Positions 48,031-60,539 of a DNA stretch of 64,000 bases are shown here, one piece after another. Origin of the DNA: Ophioderma brevispina (taxonomy: Eukaryota; Echinodermata; Ophiuroidea; Amphilepidida; Ophiodermatidae). The DNA is taken from positions 1 through 64,000 of the forward strand of contig JAMKCH010012478.1 of assembly GCA_023653785.1 (NCBI GenBank), read 5' to 3'. Numbering within the stretch: position 1 is the first letter of the stretch; each line of letters starts with the position of its first letter. Both the position numbers and the translations under genes were made by a program. A model generated the notes under the pieces. That model did not search any database. It was given only the letters and a program-made list of their open reading frames with translations, and was not told the DNA's origin.

Positions 48031-48300
48031 AACCTTTCTGTTGTGCTTAAACATGTAAAATGTAATGATTATTGCTTCTTTATACTATCATAGGCCTTGT
48101 ATCAACATCAATGTTATATGCTTGTATATTGTATGCTTTGTTTTAATGTTAACAATTCTGTTGTAATTTATGAATGTTAGGTTGCGCAACGCATAATCAG
48201 GCTTAGCCTTCTTCTCTTGTATCCCATCCATCAATTGTTTTTAAATGTATTTTTGTACATTGTATATAGTGTTTGATGGAAATAAAATGATTATTATTGT
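48031..48300 (+). repeat. LINE-like 3' end with polyadenylation signal
   Basis: ttgtacattgtatatagtgt followed by ttgatggaaataaaatgatt and attattatt resembles the 3' end of a non-LTR retrotransposon with AATAAA and a short repeat tail. No RT frame is attached. Confidence 0.4.
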
Positions 48301-48699
48301 GGTTATGAACTACTCCAAAGTTGCGGGATATTATTGGTTAACAAGATGCGCCACGTACATAGAAGGGTAGCCAAATTATTGTCGCAGGTAGTTTAATAAA
48401 TGTAGGTATAAGAATGGGTAGCAAATCTGTTCCATTACGGGGTAGTGATCCGAACATCCGGCCTCACATCCCTACCCAAACAAAGTGTGAGACCCTCCCC
48501 TGGACTGAGAAAAAGTATGTTCTGACCTCTATGGAACTATTGGTATGAGGGCGGCGCAATATTTCAACTCGAGTTGATTGTAGGAGGTTTTGGCGAAACT
48601 TACTATGGTATTTTTCGCAACTTTATACTAAGAATTGCTTAGATATCATTATACGAAAGTCTGCGGGGGAAAAAATCAAATTTCTTACAAATAGCGTTA

Positions 48700-48860
48700 C
48701 ATTTAAGAAGAAGAAGAAAAAAGAAAACATGAGAAAGGTGATCAAGAAAAGAAGTGGCGAAATGAAAGGGATTGAAAGAAATTAGAAAAAAAGAATAAAG
48801 GAAAATATCGACACAAAACAGCATAAGGGAAATGCAACGACAATGTTTTGGAAAAGACGC
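48700..48860 (+). repeat. Purine-rich tract
   Basis: About 160 bp of mostly A and G (aagaagaagaagaaaaaagaaaa and similar runs, shortened here). Confidence 0.6.
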
Positions 48861-49439
48861 CGAAAAACATATATAAAAATGAGATGTCTTTTCAATTAGA
48901 CTATAAAAACTAGGAGCAATTAACTACGATTTTCTTCCTGATTTCTTAATTCCATCTTCATTCTCAAATTTAACAAGAACACACTTGCCGATTTTCGAGA
49001 GAGGAAATTGCTTACTCAAAGCAATGATGTCAGAGAAAAGGCATTGGCCGATTTATAGATCATGTGGATTGAAGCTTTAATCACGGTAATACGAAATAAA
49101 ATTCAAGCAGCGAGCGATGACAGAGTGACAAAATATAGAGCGCACGGTAGAATACCTATTAACCGAGCGCCGATTACACCACGAGATGATTGAGGGAACG
49201 ATTAAAAGAAATTGAGAAAACGTTTTACTTCTAACAAGTCGCTGACTTTTGACCTATGAAAAGATTGTTGTATACCACACAAATGTGCAGTTATTACTTA
49301 ATACTCGGGGATTGAAGATTGGACGAAGAGAAGGGGAGATTAATGATTAAGGACGAATTAGATGGGTAATTTGGATTGGAGGAGAGATTTGTAAGCTTAT
49401 TACTTAAAATAGATATTGGTATTGTTTGGTATGATTGAT

Positions 49440-49913
49440 GTTTGGGAGGATCTTAATATCGTATATGTTGAATGAAATGTTGCTGCAACAAATCATGAAC
49501 GTTTGAAGGGGACACTTAATCAGCCAAGGAAACATAATTATGTGCGTTGCTTAGATAAATCTAAGTGAGTTAGTTCAAAGAAAGGGGAGACGGGTACAAG
49601 GAAGGGGTCATGATATAAAGAAACTTGTGAACTGATAGAAAGGATTGGAATATGGATATAGAAGAAGCCAATATAAAGAAAAGGATAACATGAAATAGAA
49701 ACGTTGAGATAATCATCCCATCTCATCGTTTGTAAAAAGATTATTTGTCTAAACTTTCTGTGAAATGTTGTCTTATTTTTCATACTGATTACCAATGTAG
49801 CAGCAGCATATAGCAGTAGTAATTGTTTTAGTAGCAGTATTAGCAGTATTAGTAGTAGTAGCAGTAGCATGAGTAGTAGGTAGTCGCAGTATTATTAGTA
49901 GTTATGTATAGTA
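49440..49913. repeat. Duplicated segment, copy 1, with TAG array
   Basis: caagtttctttatatcatga-type sequence (minus) and gataaatctaagtgagttag (plus, 49555) are shared with 50225-50790 in the same order at an offset of about 767 bp. The right part is an imperfect (TAG)n array at 49796-49913. Confidence 0.75.
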
Positions 49914-50044
49914 GTCTTTTCCTTGGAGACGGCCAGCGGCAACGTGTGTGAAAAAAAAAACGTGTGCTTGTCCCTGATTCGCACCAGCGACCTTCGTATT
50001 ACAGCCACGACACTGCTCTTGCCAACTGAGTTATCAAGCCAGGG
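49914..50044 (-). mobile_element. tRNA-derived SINE, copy 2
   Basis: On the minus strand the head reads ggcttgataactcagttggc, a loop region with ctgtaatacgaaggtcgc, and ggtgcgaatc as a mutated box B. A T run and the tail gtctccaaggaaaagac follow. It matches the SINE at 22852 throughout and directly abuts the TAG array. Confidence 0.65.
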
Positions 50045-50224
50045 TTGTAAAGACGTAATGGATATCATCTATTTTTTCTGTTCCGCCAATGTGTCCCTCG
50101 CTTTTCCTATATTAGCGGATATCTCAGAAGGGATATTTCCATATACGATTTATTGTTGTGTTTTTGAAATTATAACTTTTACTGCTACTACTAACTACTA
50201 CAATTACTATTACTTAACTATCGT

Positions 50225-50790
50225 CTCTGTTGAATGAAATGTTCCGTCTGCAACAAACATGAACGTTTGGAAGGAACACTTAATCAGCCAAGGAAATTAT
50301 AATTATGTGTGCGTTGCTTAGATAAATCTAAGTGAGTTAGTTCAAAGAAAGAGGAGACGGGTACAAGGAGGAGGTGTCATGATATAAAGAAACTTGTGAA
50401 CTGATAGAAAAGGAATTGGAATTGGGATAGATCGAAGACCAAGAGAAGAAGTGATAACCTGAAAAGAAGAAACATTGAGTTTATCATCCCATCTCCTCGT
50501 TTTAAAAAAAATATTTTGTCTAACTTTGATTTACACAATGTTAGCAGCAGCATAGTAGCATCGTAATAGTCGTAGTAGGTGTAGTAGTAGCAGTAGCAGT
50601 AGTCAGTAATAAGCAGCAGCAGCAGTAGTAGTAGTAGTAGTAGTTAGTATAGTAGTAGTAGTGTAGTATAGTATGTATAGTAGTAGTTAGTAGTAGTAGT
50701 ATAGTTAGTAAGTATTAGTATGTAGTAGTAAGTAGTAAAGCAGCTAGTAGTGGTAGTAGTAGCAGTATCAGTATTATGGTGGAAAAGATT
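50225..50790. repeat. Duplicated segment, copy 2, with TAG array
   Basis: Second copy of the 49440 segment. Its (TAG)n array spans about 50578-50790 and is longer and less regular than in copy 1. Confidence 0.75.
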
Positions 50791-50912
50791 CACCAGGTTT
50801 CGTTTTGGACACATGAGGTAATAATTTTCTTCAAACAGAACCAAAGGTAATTGACACGCCGCTGACAGTTTCGTACTCATGGCCCATGTACTTTTGCAGA
50901 GCAGTAGAAGTA

Positions 50913-51017
50913 GTATGTATTTATTAATCTTTCCCTGGAGACGGACGGTCAGCGGAACGGTTAGTTGAAAAAAACCTGTGCGCTTGGCCGGATCGAACCA
51001 GCGACCTTCGTAATTAC
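50913..51017 (-). mobile_element. tRNA-derived SINE, copy 3, 5'-truncated
   Basis: It has the box B side (gtcgctggttcgatccggc on minus), the T run and the tail gtctccagggaaagattaat. The box A half is absent beyond 51017. Confidence 0.65.
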
Positions 51018-51024
51018 TATGTTA

Positions 51025-51770
51025 AATTTGTCGATGTTATATCCATTATCTATTGTTCCTATTGTACTACCAAATAAAGGATCCGGATCGAAGATTTAGC
51101 CAATTAAGTCCTTTCAACCGATAGAACGCCCTTAGCGGTTTCTGCAAATACAATAAATACTTGAAATACATTCCAGATACATGTTTGGTACATCTCAAAT
51201 GTGAACAATCCAAAAGATGAAGTTTTGTATAATTTTCACGTTTATAATGTGCTTTACAACTTCGGGCAATGCGGTTTGCCATGGAGAATGCACGTGAATT
51301 GCTATGCTGAGAGATCTAGACATGTCTTTTAGGTTAACAGTTCAAAAATGAAATCCTAAAATTAATACTTAAAGTAACCATGTCCGGTGTACTCATTATA
51401 GTTCGAGAACAATGGTGAACAATAGGGCAATCGCGTCAGTTGACTCTTTACGCAACATTAGTTTCGCGCTTATTCCGTTCTCGTCTAGGTCGCCCCGGAC
51501 TATGGCTCCCACCGGACTATATCTGCTTTCACACCGGGTCTTAAAGGGTTAATTATCACTTCCTGTTTGTGTGGGAATGTAAACAAAGAATCCCATGATG
51601 GCACTTAATGCACATGCAGTGTTAAAGTGTTTACGCACGAGCTTAACCGATTAATCTGAATTATTTTCCTAAATAATTTTGGATAAATGTCTGTTTTCTT
51701 TTTTTTCAGTTTATAGAGTTCCTATCTGACTTAGTCTTCTATCTTTGGTGAACTTTACTTTACAGCAAGA
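51025..51770. other. No gene seen
   Basis: No coding region is recognised. A pyrimidine-rich acceptor-like site (cttttttttcag) ends at 51709, but the phase-2 continuation from CNG exon 45780-45862 stops after two codons. Confidence 0.3.
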
Positions 51771-51779
51771 TGCATCAGA

Positions 51780-51968
51780 TTGTTGCTGCGACCAGCTCAG
51801 CTTGCCAATGTGGTCGCTCCATCACGGACGGCGGATCACATTCTCAATGAGTGCCCTACCTTTCCTCCACCGGTGGACATAAGACTTCTCAAACCCCAAC
51901 CAATCTACATTGATCTGGCTCCCCTCCCTACACTATTTAGCTTTCTGCCTCATACCGGCAAGAAGAAT
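51780..51968 (+). pseudogene. Non-LTR retrotransposon C-terminus with TAG tail
   Basis: One frame gives ACQCGRSI and another, one base shifted, gives RTADHILNECPTF, together the CxCG..(H)..C knuckle and the TADHILNECP motif found at the C-terminus of many LINE reverse transcriptases. The open frame continues to within a few bases of a (TAG)n array at 51968-52062, which has the position of a 3' tail. Only the last 60 or so codons are present. Confidence 0.55.
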
Positions 51969-52062
51969 AGTAGTAGTAGTAGTATAGGAGTAGTAGTATA
52001 GTAGTTTAGTAGTAAGTAGTAGTAGTAGTAGAAGTAGTAGTAGTGGTTAACAGTAGTAGTAG
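51968..52062 (+). repeat. (TAG)n array, probable LINE tail
   Basis: A nearly regular TAG repeat directly follows the LINE C-terminus. Confidence 0.9.
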
Positions 52063-52079
52063 TCCCAGAAAATTGAGGT

Positions 52080-54845
52080 TTACCTGTAACAATTGCTATC
52101 AAAGGTTTTTTTGCCCAATGCAATTGCTTAAGGATACCCAAATGATATAGTAAACAGTCCGAGAAAATCCGAGTTGCAGAAATATTCCTAATTTGCATAA
52201 TTAAAATGCCGGCCATTTTGATGATTTTTGTTAATATCTTGAGTTCTGAAACTCGTAGCAGAATACTTTGCGGTATCTATACCAATATTTTCAAGGTCTG
52301 TGAACACAATTATGACATACTAACATCATAGGAACGTTGGTTCAGGCTTAATTGCATAATTCCAAAATGGCCCCATTTTGAATGATTGTTGTCCACATCT
52401 CGAAATATGAGTCAGAAAGGAAGTCTGATATTGTGTCTTACACATATTCTGTGATCAATTTAGTGCAATGTGTAATTGTAATAATGTGAATGAATGAGAG
52501 CCACCTTCTTCCCTTAATTAGCATAAATACAAATGAACAGACAAGCAAAGCAAAGGTAATATCTGACATATGAAGACATCCTACGATTCGTAGGCAACTT
52601 TTTAACTTGCATATTATGGCACCAATATTGGGAAGAATCAACAGAAATGATCTGCAATATAGTGTCCATTCATATGCCAGTCTTAACCATGAGAATCATC
52701 TCCTAGCCTGCTTCAGGATCAAGTCCGTCTGTGACGAATTGCACATGTTTATACCGCTAATTTTAAAGGTGATGACCCTTTTAGTTTTTCGTCTTGACAG
52801 AATTGCTTCAACCCCAAACCCATCTGTAAATTTTCGCACCAATGTTTCAACCATTTTGTATGTGAGATATGAAAAATGTGATTTTGTAAATCACTAGAGT
52901 ACTGTATAAATCAATATTCGCTCATAACATCCAAACAAACATCCTTTAGCCTCGTGATTCACAGTAAATGAGAAAACTAAATATAGCGTTCTACATAGAC
53001 CAAACTTTTGACCACTTCCGGTAAAAATCTGGGGTTTCGGGGACTGGACCTTTTTATCTATTTTCAATTACATATAGCAAGCTTATCAATAATTATGGTA
53101 TTCTTAACCTTCGTCTAATCATGTTATTTGGTAACCGTCGTAACCAGTTGGGAGGGGGGGGGTTTGATGTAACCCCATTTAACCCTTGGCGCTAGCAGCG
53201 CCAGGGCTATAGTCCAGACGGCACGAGGAATGTAGTCCCAATTTTGTTGTTTTTGTTATATCAGGGGTACATTTCTTGTTGTATGGTGACCAAAGTTTGG
53301 TAGTGGGTAGGGGACAGCCTGCGCCAGGAACGTATAGAGCGATCTCCCGAAATCGGGTGTAATCTGCCGTTTTGGAGCCATTTTTACAGAACAATTTTGC
53401 CTCGAGAGTCATCGGCCTTGTGTGCATTTCCAATGGTTATGGCGAAGGCATTCCATGAGGCCAAGGTTTGTGCAGTGTCAACCTCTATGGTCAAAGTAAC
53501 GGGACTTCTTGATACATCTGTAGAGTCCTTTCAAGTTAACCATTCACTATTAGCATTGAAAGTTTTACTAACAAGGTTTTACACTTTAAGGCATTTGACC
53601 TTACTAACAGTTTCTGGTCCCACTCACCTACCTCTGGAAGAGGGAATTTTGAACAAACTATTTTTAAACATATCTTATTTTAAATTCAAATATTTTATTT
53701 ATTCATAAAGTTCAAGTGTTCTTTTGAACAATTTATTAATTTAATGTCCTCATTATTAGAACTCAGCTTAAGCCATTTACCGCAATCAATTTCCCCACAT
53801 TCTATGTGGAAAATTAAGGCTGCAAAAATTGTTATCTGGTTTGGAATATGGACATCCCAAGGACAAGGATTTGATCTTGATAACATACCTGCTAATTCAA
53901 AACAGTTGCTCTAGAGAGGACAGCCTTGTTTCATACATTTTTAGCTGTAATCCTTGGCAGTAAATTGTGTGCTTTCTCTTGCTAAATGATAGTTATGTTA
54001 AACTCATTACACTATCCAATTCACAGTTGGGGTTTTCCTTGTTGGACTGGCTATATATGGGGTATAGTAAACCTGGGACTGATATCTTCATCCCAGAGTA
54101 GACTGTGTCAGTATTCACCTGACCCTGGGACTTGACCATACTTTGGTTTCAACTTTATACTTTCAACTAGCAGTGGTTATTTTTTTCAAGTCATTTTCAT
54201 CTCTTAGGACTCTTAGTTTTAGGAGTTATTAGCGGCACAGTATTTCGGCCTACCTTTCCTCACAAACATTTGTATACCTGCAAACATATTTGTTTTTGAA
54301 ACCTTTATCTGAAATAACAAATGTGAAAGACTCTGTATATATTTGGTCACAAAACCTATGATCATGCCCTTAGACTATTTAAATTATTATCTTATTTGAT
54401 GTTGGCCAAAGATATTGTAAAAAGCAAGTGACTATACCTATTAATAGAGAGACATTTGTCTTTTCACACTATATTATATCGTCAATCAAATAAGAAACAT
54501 ATTCTACTACTTATTGAATTTTCACTTGATCTTGGAGACTTTGTAATGAAAATCTGTGATTTTTTTTTTTTACCAACTTTGTACGTCCTGGCCTAAGAGT
54601 AGAGACCAATGTTACCATTTCACAAAAGTCAAATTCTGTTTTTGTATTCCTTTTACAAAAACGCATTTTCACCCCGATTTTCCTGTTACATGAAGAATCA
54701 AGGAAATGACCATATTACAGCTGTTAGTTAGGTTCACTATGTCAAATAGTATTATTTGTTGCTTTTTTGGAGAATTTGGTATTTTTGCATTTCCTAATTG
54801 AGCTGTCACAGGAACAGAAATCACTGTTGGCATTTTTTTAAAACG
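52080..54845. other. Repeat-rich stretch, no gene seen
   Basis: Units with aatttgcataattaaaatgc and ccggccattttgat (52190-52220) and tccaaaatggccccattttg (52365) belong to the motif family of 54850-58900. Between 52600 and 54845 I see only short frames without recognisable product. Confidence 0.35.
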
Positions 54846-54849
54846 CATA

Positions 54850-57800
54850 AAAGCAGCCATCTGGATAAATTCAAAATGGCCGCCATTTTGAACCTATAAT
54901 GTGCTACTATCTTGGCTTCGAAAGCATCTACAAAACGTATTCCACCATCTAAAGCCATTGTTGGCAGGTGTCCAAATCCAATGCAAACAACATTAGATGC
55001 AATGTGGCTGTGACAGCCATCTTGAAATTCAAATGGCCGCCCCAAGGAAGTTTTTTGAGGTACAGTATGTAAAACTAGTAGAGGCATGATTATGGCATCT
55101 AACAAATGTTTTCAGGGTCCAGAATCCAATAAGACTGCATTAATACCAACAATGGACCATTAGGTTGTGGAAGCCATCTTGATTTCAAAATGCCGCCAAG
55201 GGGAAGACATTTTTTGGCCCACACTCCGATCTCTGCATACCAGGTAACCTCATGATTCTAGTGTTTATAGCCCAAGGCTCTACCCATGTTTCAGTTTGCA
55301 GGAACAAATTAACATGTTAACAACACGGATCATTTTGACACGTCAGCCCCTTGAATTTTGAAAATGGCTGCAAGTAAAAGAGTTTTTTGCCTACAAAAGG
55401 TATGCGAACACACAGGTAGTGTCTAGTCAGTACCAGAGTGTGCCCCTGCAAAATTGTAAGGTTTCAAGTTTTGAGTGTGAAATTATGCCTTTAACCATGC
55501 GTTAAACAAACTTGTATTATCTGACATTTTTGACACTGACACCTTTTTTTACAGGCTCGCAATTCAAGATGGCGACCGGTAGAGCTGCATTCCAAGATCT
55601 TAAACGTCGAAATTACCACAATCCTCTCTATATTTCGTTACAATCCTATGTTTTGATAAAAGGAACAAAAAATTATGTGATATTTTATGTCTTCAGGTTG
55701 CCTATTAGAAGGCCTATCTATGTTTTTGCTTTGTAAACATGCTTACAAATCAAGAGGGAAGCCACAATGAATACCTTCAAACACCCTCAAACATCCTGTT
55801 AATTAGGTTAATTAGCATATTTCCGAATTTACGATAAAATGTATAAAAATACGAGATTATATCTTTAACCATCAGAAAAGTCATATTTGCATTTTATTTG
55901 GTTAAAGATGTTTAGATGTGGGGCAATACATTACAAATATATGGCAGTTTAAGGTTTTAAAGATCCTGAAAGTTGCCTAAAAGCAATATGGTGGCAAATA
56001 TGGGCAAGTTTTAACAAAAGAGACATCAGATCAACAGTTTTAGTAAAGAGTGGGAAAAGAAAATATCGTATGTCATTCGGTTGTTTTTTAAATTCATCAC
56101 ATTTTTTAGGGGGTAAGTTCAACGATCTTGTAATGTGGCCATTTTTGGCTGACATCTTGATTTTATGTATGTTAACTAAAAAAAATATTATTTCTCATGG
56201 GTCAAAGACATATATCCACCAGACTCTTTTAATTAACCCTTTTTAAGCTTTTCTTGGAGATAGCCTAGTTATATGCAATTTATTTTTTAAAGGTTTCTGG
56301 CAGGTAGCCATTCTGAGATGTGAGCATGTTGAAGCAAATGACAAATAATGATATATTTTTGTACTTTATTTTACACTTTTCTCTGTTACTTTATGATATA
56401 GAAACTAAATAATTTAAATGACAATTCGTAAGTTTTTTTGGTGTTTGAAGGTGGCCATATCATGAATTGTTATTGTTAGGAAAACAAAGCTGCCATATTT
56501 GGCTTTCTGAATAGCCAAGGCCGTATTATCTCATAATACCCTTTTCTTTAATGATAACCAAATTATTATATTACAGATATGACAATTTGTAGGTTTAAAG
56601 GTCGCAGAAGGTGTTACCACCTTGAAGTGGAGCATGTTACCAAAATAAAAATACTATATATGTATTTATTGTCAAGGCTAGAGGCCCATCCCATACTCTA
56701 AACAAAGAAGGACAGAATAACACCAACTACCCACTCTTCAAAGAGCTCCTATGAGCATGTTGTCTCTGAGCCTTATCTTCTTACAAGGTATTTCTGGACA
56801 ATTGCCATCATACTTATCCGAATACCTCTCTTTGTAGATTCCTGGCAGGCCAGGATTGCGTTCTGTAGATGACAAGACGCTCCTTACTGTTCCTCGTACA
56901 AAAGAACTAATTGGGTGACAGGGCTTTTGGCAATGCAGCCCCTAGCCCTTATGGAACTCTTTGCCCGCTCTGTTCGCCACTCGGTCCATCGTTTACTTTA
57001 AGAAAGCATTGAATTTCACCCATTTCCAAAGATTTGAGCATGTCCTTAAATTAGCATATATTGTCCTCATGTAATTAGTTTTCTTGGTGCTACTGTTTCT
57101 TATACTATAGATTAGCTGAGAGAGTGTTTTAAACCTCAAGGTTTATAATTACTCTTAATGCTATCATATTATCGTTTTTAGGCCAACAGAAAGTCCTTTT
57201 TATTTGTAAATGCTTTTATCTTAATAAGGCATTATATCAACTGATGTTGTATTGTATAACACATTTATCGATGATATAACCAAATAGACAACAGGTACTG
57301 TATGCAATTAAGATTTTTAATACTGAGATGGTAAAGTATACCCCATCTTGAAATTGGAGCTGCTACGAAGCAATATATCATATACTTTCTAATTGTCAAA
57401 GGTGTTATTTGTATTGTTTTGAAAATTTACAATTTTATTATACTTCCTGAATTGATGTATACTAACATATGGTGTAATTTAAAAGTTTGTAAAAGGATTG
57501 TTAAGGTGCCATAGGGCCACCATCTTAAAGTTTTTGAGCTTGTTGGAAAACCGAAATTACCAGATCATAGTTACTACAGGCAAGTAACAGACTTATCCAG
57601 ACTTTCAATTTGGCACATTTTTTGTTTTTTTGTACATTTGTATGTAAGCCAAGATATAGCACATTATCAGGCGGCCATTTTGAAATTTAAGATGGGCCCA
57701 TAACCAAGTTCTCCAATGTTTGCTATCAACTATTTATTTTTTTTTAATTTCCTAATACCATGGAAACTGGATACACATTGTAATGATGCCTCCTACCCGT

Positions 57801-58900
57801 CTCAGAACCGGATTGGGCAAAAGCACTTTTTTTGCGGCCATTTTGAATTTAATATGGCCCCAAAACCAAATGATATGGAGTTGTTAGCAATGATCTTATT
57901 GGATTCCTTGACCCTCAAAACATGGGTATAGACACCAGACTCATGCTCTACGAGTCCTCAGATCCGAGATATGAGCACAAAATTGCCGGCCATTTTGAAA
58001 TTCCAAATGGCCGCCATAAGGGATTTAAAAAAAATTCCAACATTGATTTTCTGATTAAGTGAATCATAAGCCTTCAGAAAATGTATAGTTTTTCCGAATC
58101 TCCATAAAAAGCCATCAAAATTAACATAAGAACCTGACTATGTGTAGAGATATCAATCATTGAGTCATAGTGTTCCCAAAAGTTGGCCTTCCCTGCCCGA
58201 CTCGTTCTTTTTTCACTAAACATTTCGAGATTACAACAAATGTGAACAGGACGAACGGTATTTGAAAGCTAAGACTGTGCTTTTGAAGGTGATTAAGTAT
58301 CATAGTCACACCTTATTTGGTAATTGGCAAAGAGGGCAACTTTTCACTTGGTACAAGTTTTGTGAGACAGGATCTAGGAATGACCCTGCTTGTATAATAA
58401 GCACAGGGTTTACATGGCATCGCTGATGGCTATCGTTATGTGTAGAACGTTCTAAGATGTTTTCTTTTTGTAATTTGCAAATTGATCACGAAGTTTTGAA
58501 CTTCACAAATATTTAAATAAGAATAATTTTCATCAGTTGGAGTCTCGTTCTTTGATAACATAGGAGCATAGGACCCCAGAAACAAAATTTCAAAACATAT
58601 CTCATTTCAAAGAAATTCAACAAAATGGCAAGCCATCAGTGGTTTATGCAAATAAGGCCTAAACCACAACTCATCTTATATTGCTATTTGTGTTCTTATT
58701 GAGTTCGTATACCCCCAAAATAATGGGATAGAGGAAACAACCAACATTACATCTCTACGAGCCTCGGATCTTGAGTTATGGACAAAAGTCCTTTCTTTGA
58801 AATCGGCTGCCATTTTTTGAATTTAAAAAAATAATGCAAATTAGACATATTCTATTTCTTCAACCCCGGATTTTCTTTCTCGGCTTGTTTAGGTATGTCA
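54850..58900. repeat. Diverged repeat tract with ATGGCCGCC/CCATTTTG motifs
   Basis: Phrases such as agccatcttgaaattcaaat, caaaatggccgccattttga, ggcggccattttgaaattta and ggccattttgaaattccaaa recur at about 54860, 55015, 55170, 55365, 55560, 56140, 57525, 57670, 57835, 57990 and 58805. Many form short palindromes. Between them lie AT-rich spacers of 150-300 bp with weak mutual similarity. Further units lie near 63355-63390. No coding capacity is seen. This looks like an old, degraded tandem or interspersed family. Confidence 0.6.
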
Positions 58901-60400
58901 TTTTGGAAATAACTTCAAAGAAATGCAATTGTGAAGAAAAACCTTTGATAGCTTAGTTCCAGTTGACACCAAAAATTTCATATCTTTCCTGGCCTATAGT
59001 AGTAAACAGTAGTAGTAGCTTCTAGATTTAGGAACCAGGTAGTAGTAAACAGAAGGCCTAGTAACTTTTACTGCTTATGAACCGCGTCATTGGAATCTTA
59101 CAATAAACACCAAATCAGAATGCAGGAACGATCACCACTTTTTAAAAAAAAGACTTGAAATCCTATCTTTTCCATCTTGCCTAAAGAACCTAGTTTTCCA
59201 TGTTGTTATTTTTGTGCTAGCGCTTAGTAAAAGGTATGGTTAAGGAACTAATATAATACTAGTGAATGTGATATTCATAAACATTGATTATGAGAGAGGC
59301 AAAAGTAATGAATTGGAAACAAAAATCATTCATGCAATCATTGCACGGTGCGATGTTAAAAAGTACTGCGTGTACCGGAGTGCTAGGAAGGTTTACGCGC
59401 TACCGTTATGGATTTGTTTTATAATTTTGTTTTAGATTGTAATTGAGGCGGATATTTGGCATCTTTTCGTTAGAAACATTACATGATTACTGCATTGGAT
59501 TTCATGACATATTCAAATTTCTCTTGTAAAAATATCTGTTTAAATAACGTTTATGAGTTAGGTTCACGTTTGTTAATTTTTTAGTTCTCGTGCATTGGCA
59601 ACAATAAATGGACTGGCATCATTTGACCAGACTCATTTTAATGGTTAGAGGCTCAAATGTGCCCGCGTGCATTGATGTCTGGCCAATGCACCCCGAAGCT
59701 AAAATATTCAGTCATTAACTTCAAAGCAGTAGTATTAACCAGCAATATGAATATTCGTAGTAGTTGTGGTCATCGTATCGTACAGGTAGGCCCAAGCGCA
59801 ATACCCGCGGGGCCCCGGTAAAAAGTAAAGAAAAGATCAGGAACCGGGGAACAAAAGTCAGAAATGAAAAAGGGGGAAAAGAAAAACGTTCGATTAAAGT
59901 GTGTTTTACTTTATGCCACTCTGAAATAAAGGTGTTTAAAAGTGTCATTAAAACCTCATGATTTGCGACAATCTGAACATCTCCTTTGCATATACTTTAG
60001 TTTTATGGTTGTTTATTTTTGTGTAATTCTAATTTAATTAAAAAATTCCCCCCTTTTTTTTTTTTTTTTGGCATAGGCGGGGGGAAATCCCGCGGGAACG
60101 AGGATTCTAATTCTAGTTCTTTTGACAAGGTGAACTGTCCCGTGTAATCCAGCCTTGAATATGTAAAGACTTTAACGTGTTCCTTGTGTTATTTCCTAAA
60201 AAAGAAACGTATTTCCCCGCACAATATTTTATGAAGTTGAAATTGTTTTTTTGTTTATATTTGCCTTGGCAATGTAAATAAATTTATCACCCATTCAGGT
60301 CCATCGTCCTAATTGACTTATTAGGTATAAACTAAATGAAACTCTCCAACAACTTCGGAAAGTTTTCCTTATTGTCATAAATGCATCCACATTGTTTCTT
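58901..60400. other. No gene seen
   Basis: AT-rich; short TAG runs near 59000-59050 and a T run at 60053-60069. The frames at 59721-59961 overlap on both strands and are not convincing. Confidence 0.3.
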
Positions 60401-60410
60401 TTCTTTTCAG

Positions 60411-60539
60411 GAAATTTTTCCGCCACGTTGGCTGGTGTAAGCTTTTAAAAAAAAAACTTTGCGTAGTTGACCATTTCCCAAATGCGAACCCAACGGGACA
60501 CCGAGCCTTCACCTACAGACTTTGTCATGCAGTATAACT
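60411..60539 (+). other. Weak candidate for a 3' exon of the CNG gene
   Basis: A strong pyrimidine tract and acceptor (ttgtttcttttcttttcag) ends at 60410. Continuing from the phase-2 donor at 45862, the first base completes AGG and the frame stays open for about 42 codons before a stop near 60537. The translation begins RKFFRHVGW and has no similarity I recognise to CNG C-termini. It is listed only because acceptor strength and phase are compatible. A chance open frame is just as likely. Confidence 0.12.

Noticed and set aside
51710..51720. CNG terminal exon after cttttttttcag
   Set aside because: In the required phase the frame stops after two codons, and the sequence leads into a LINE fragment.
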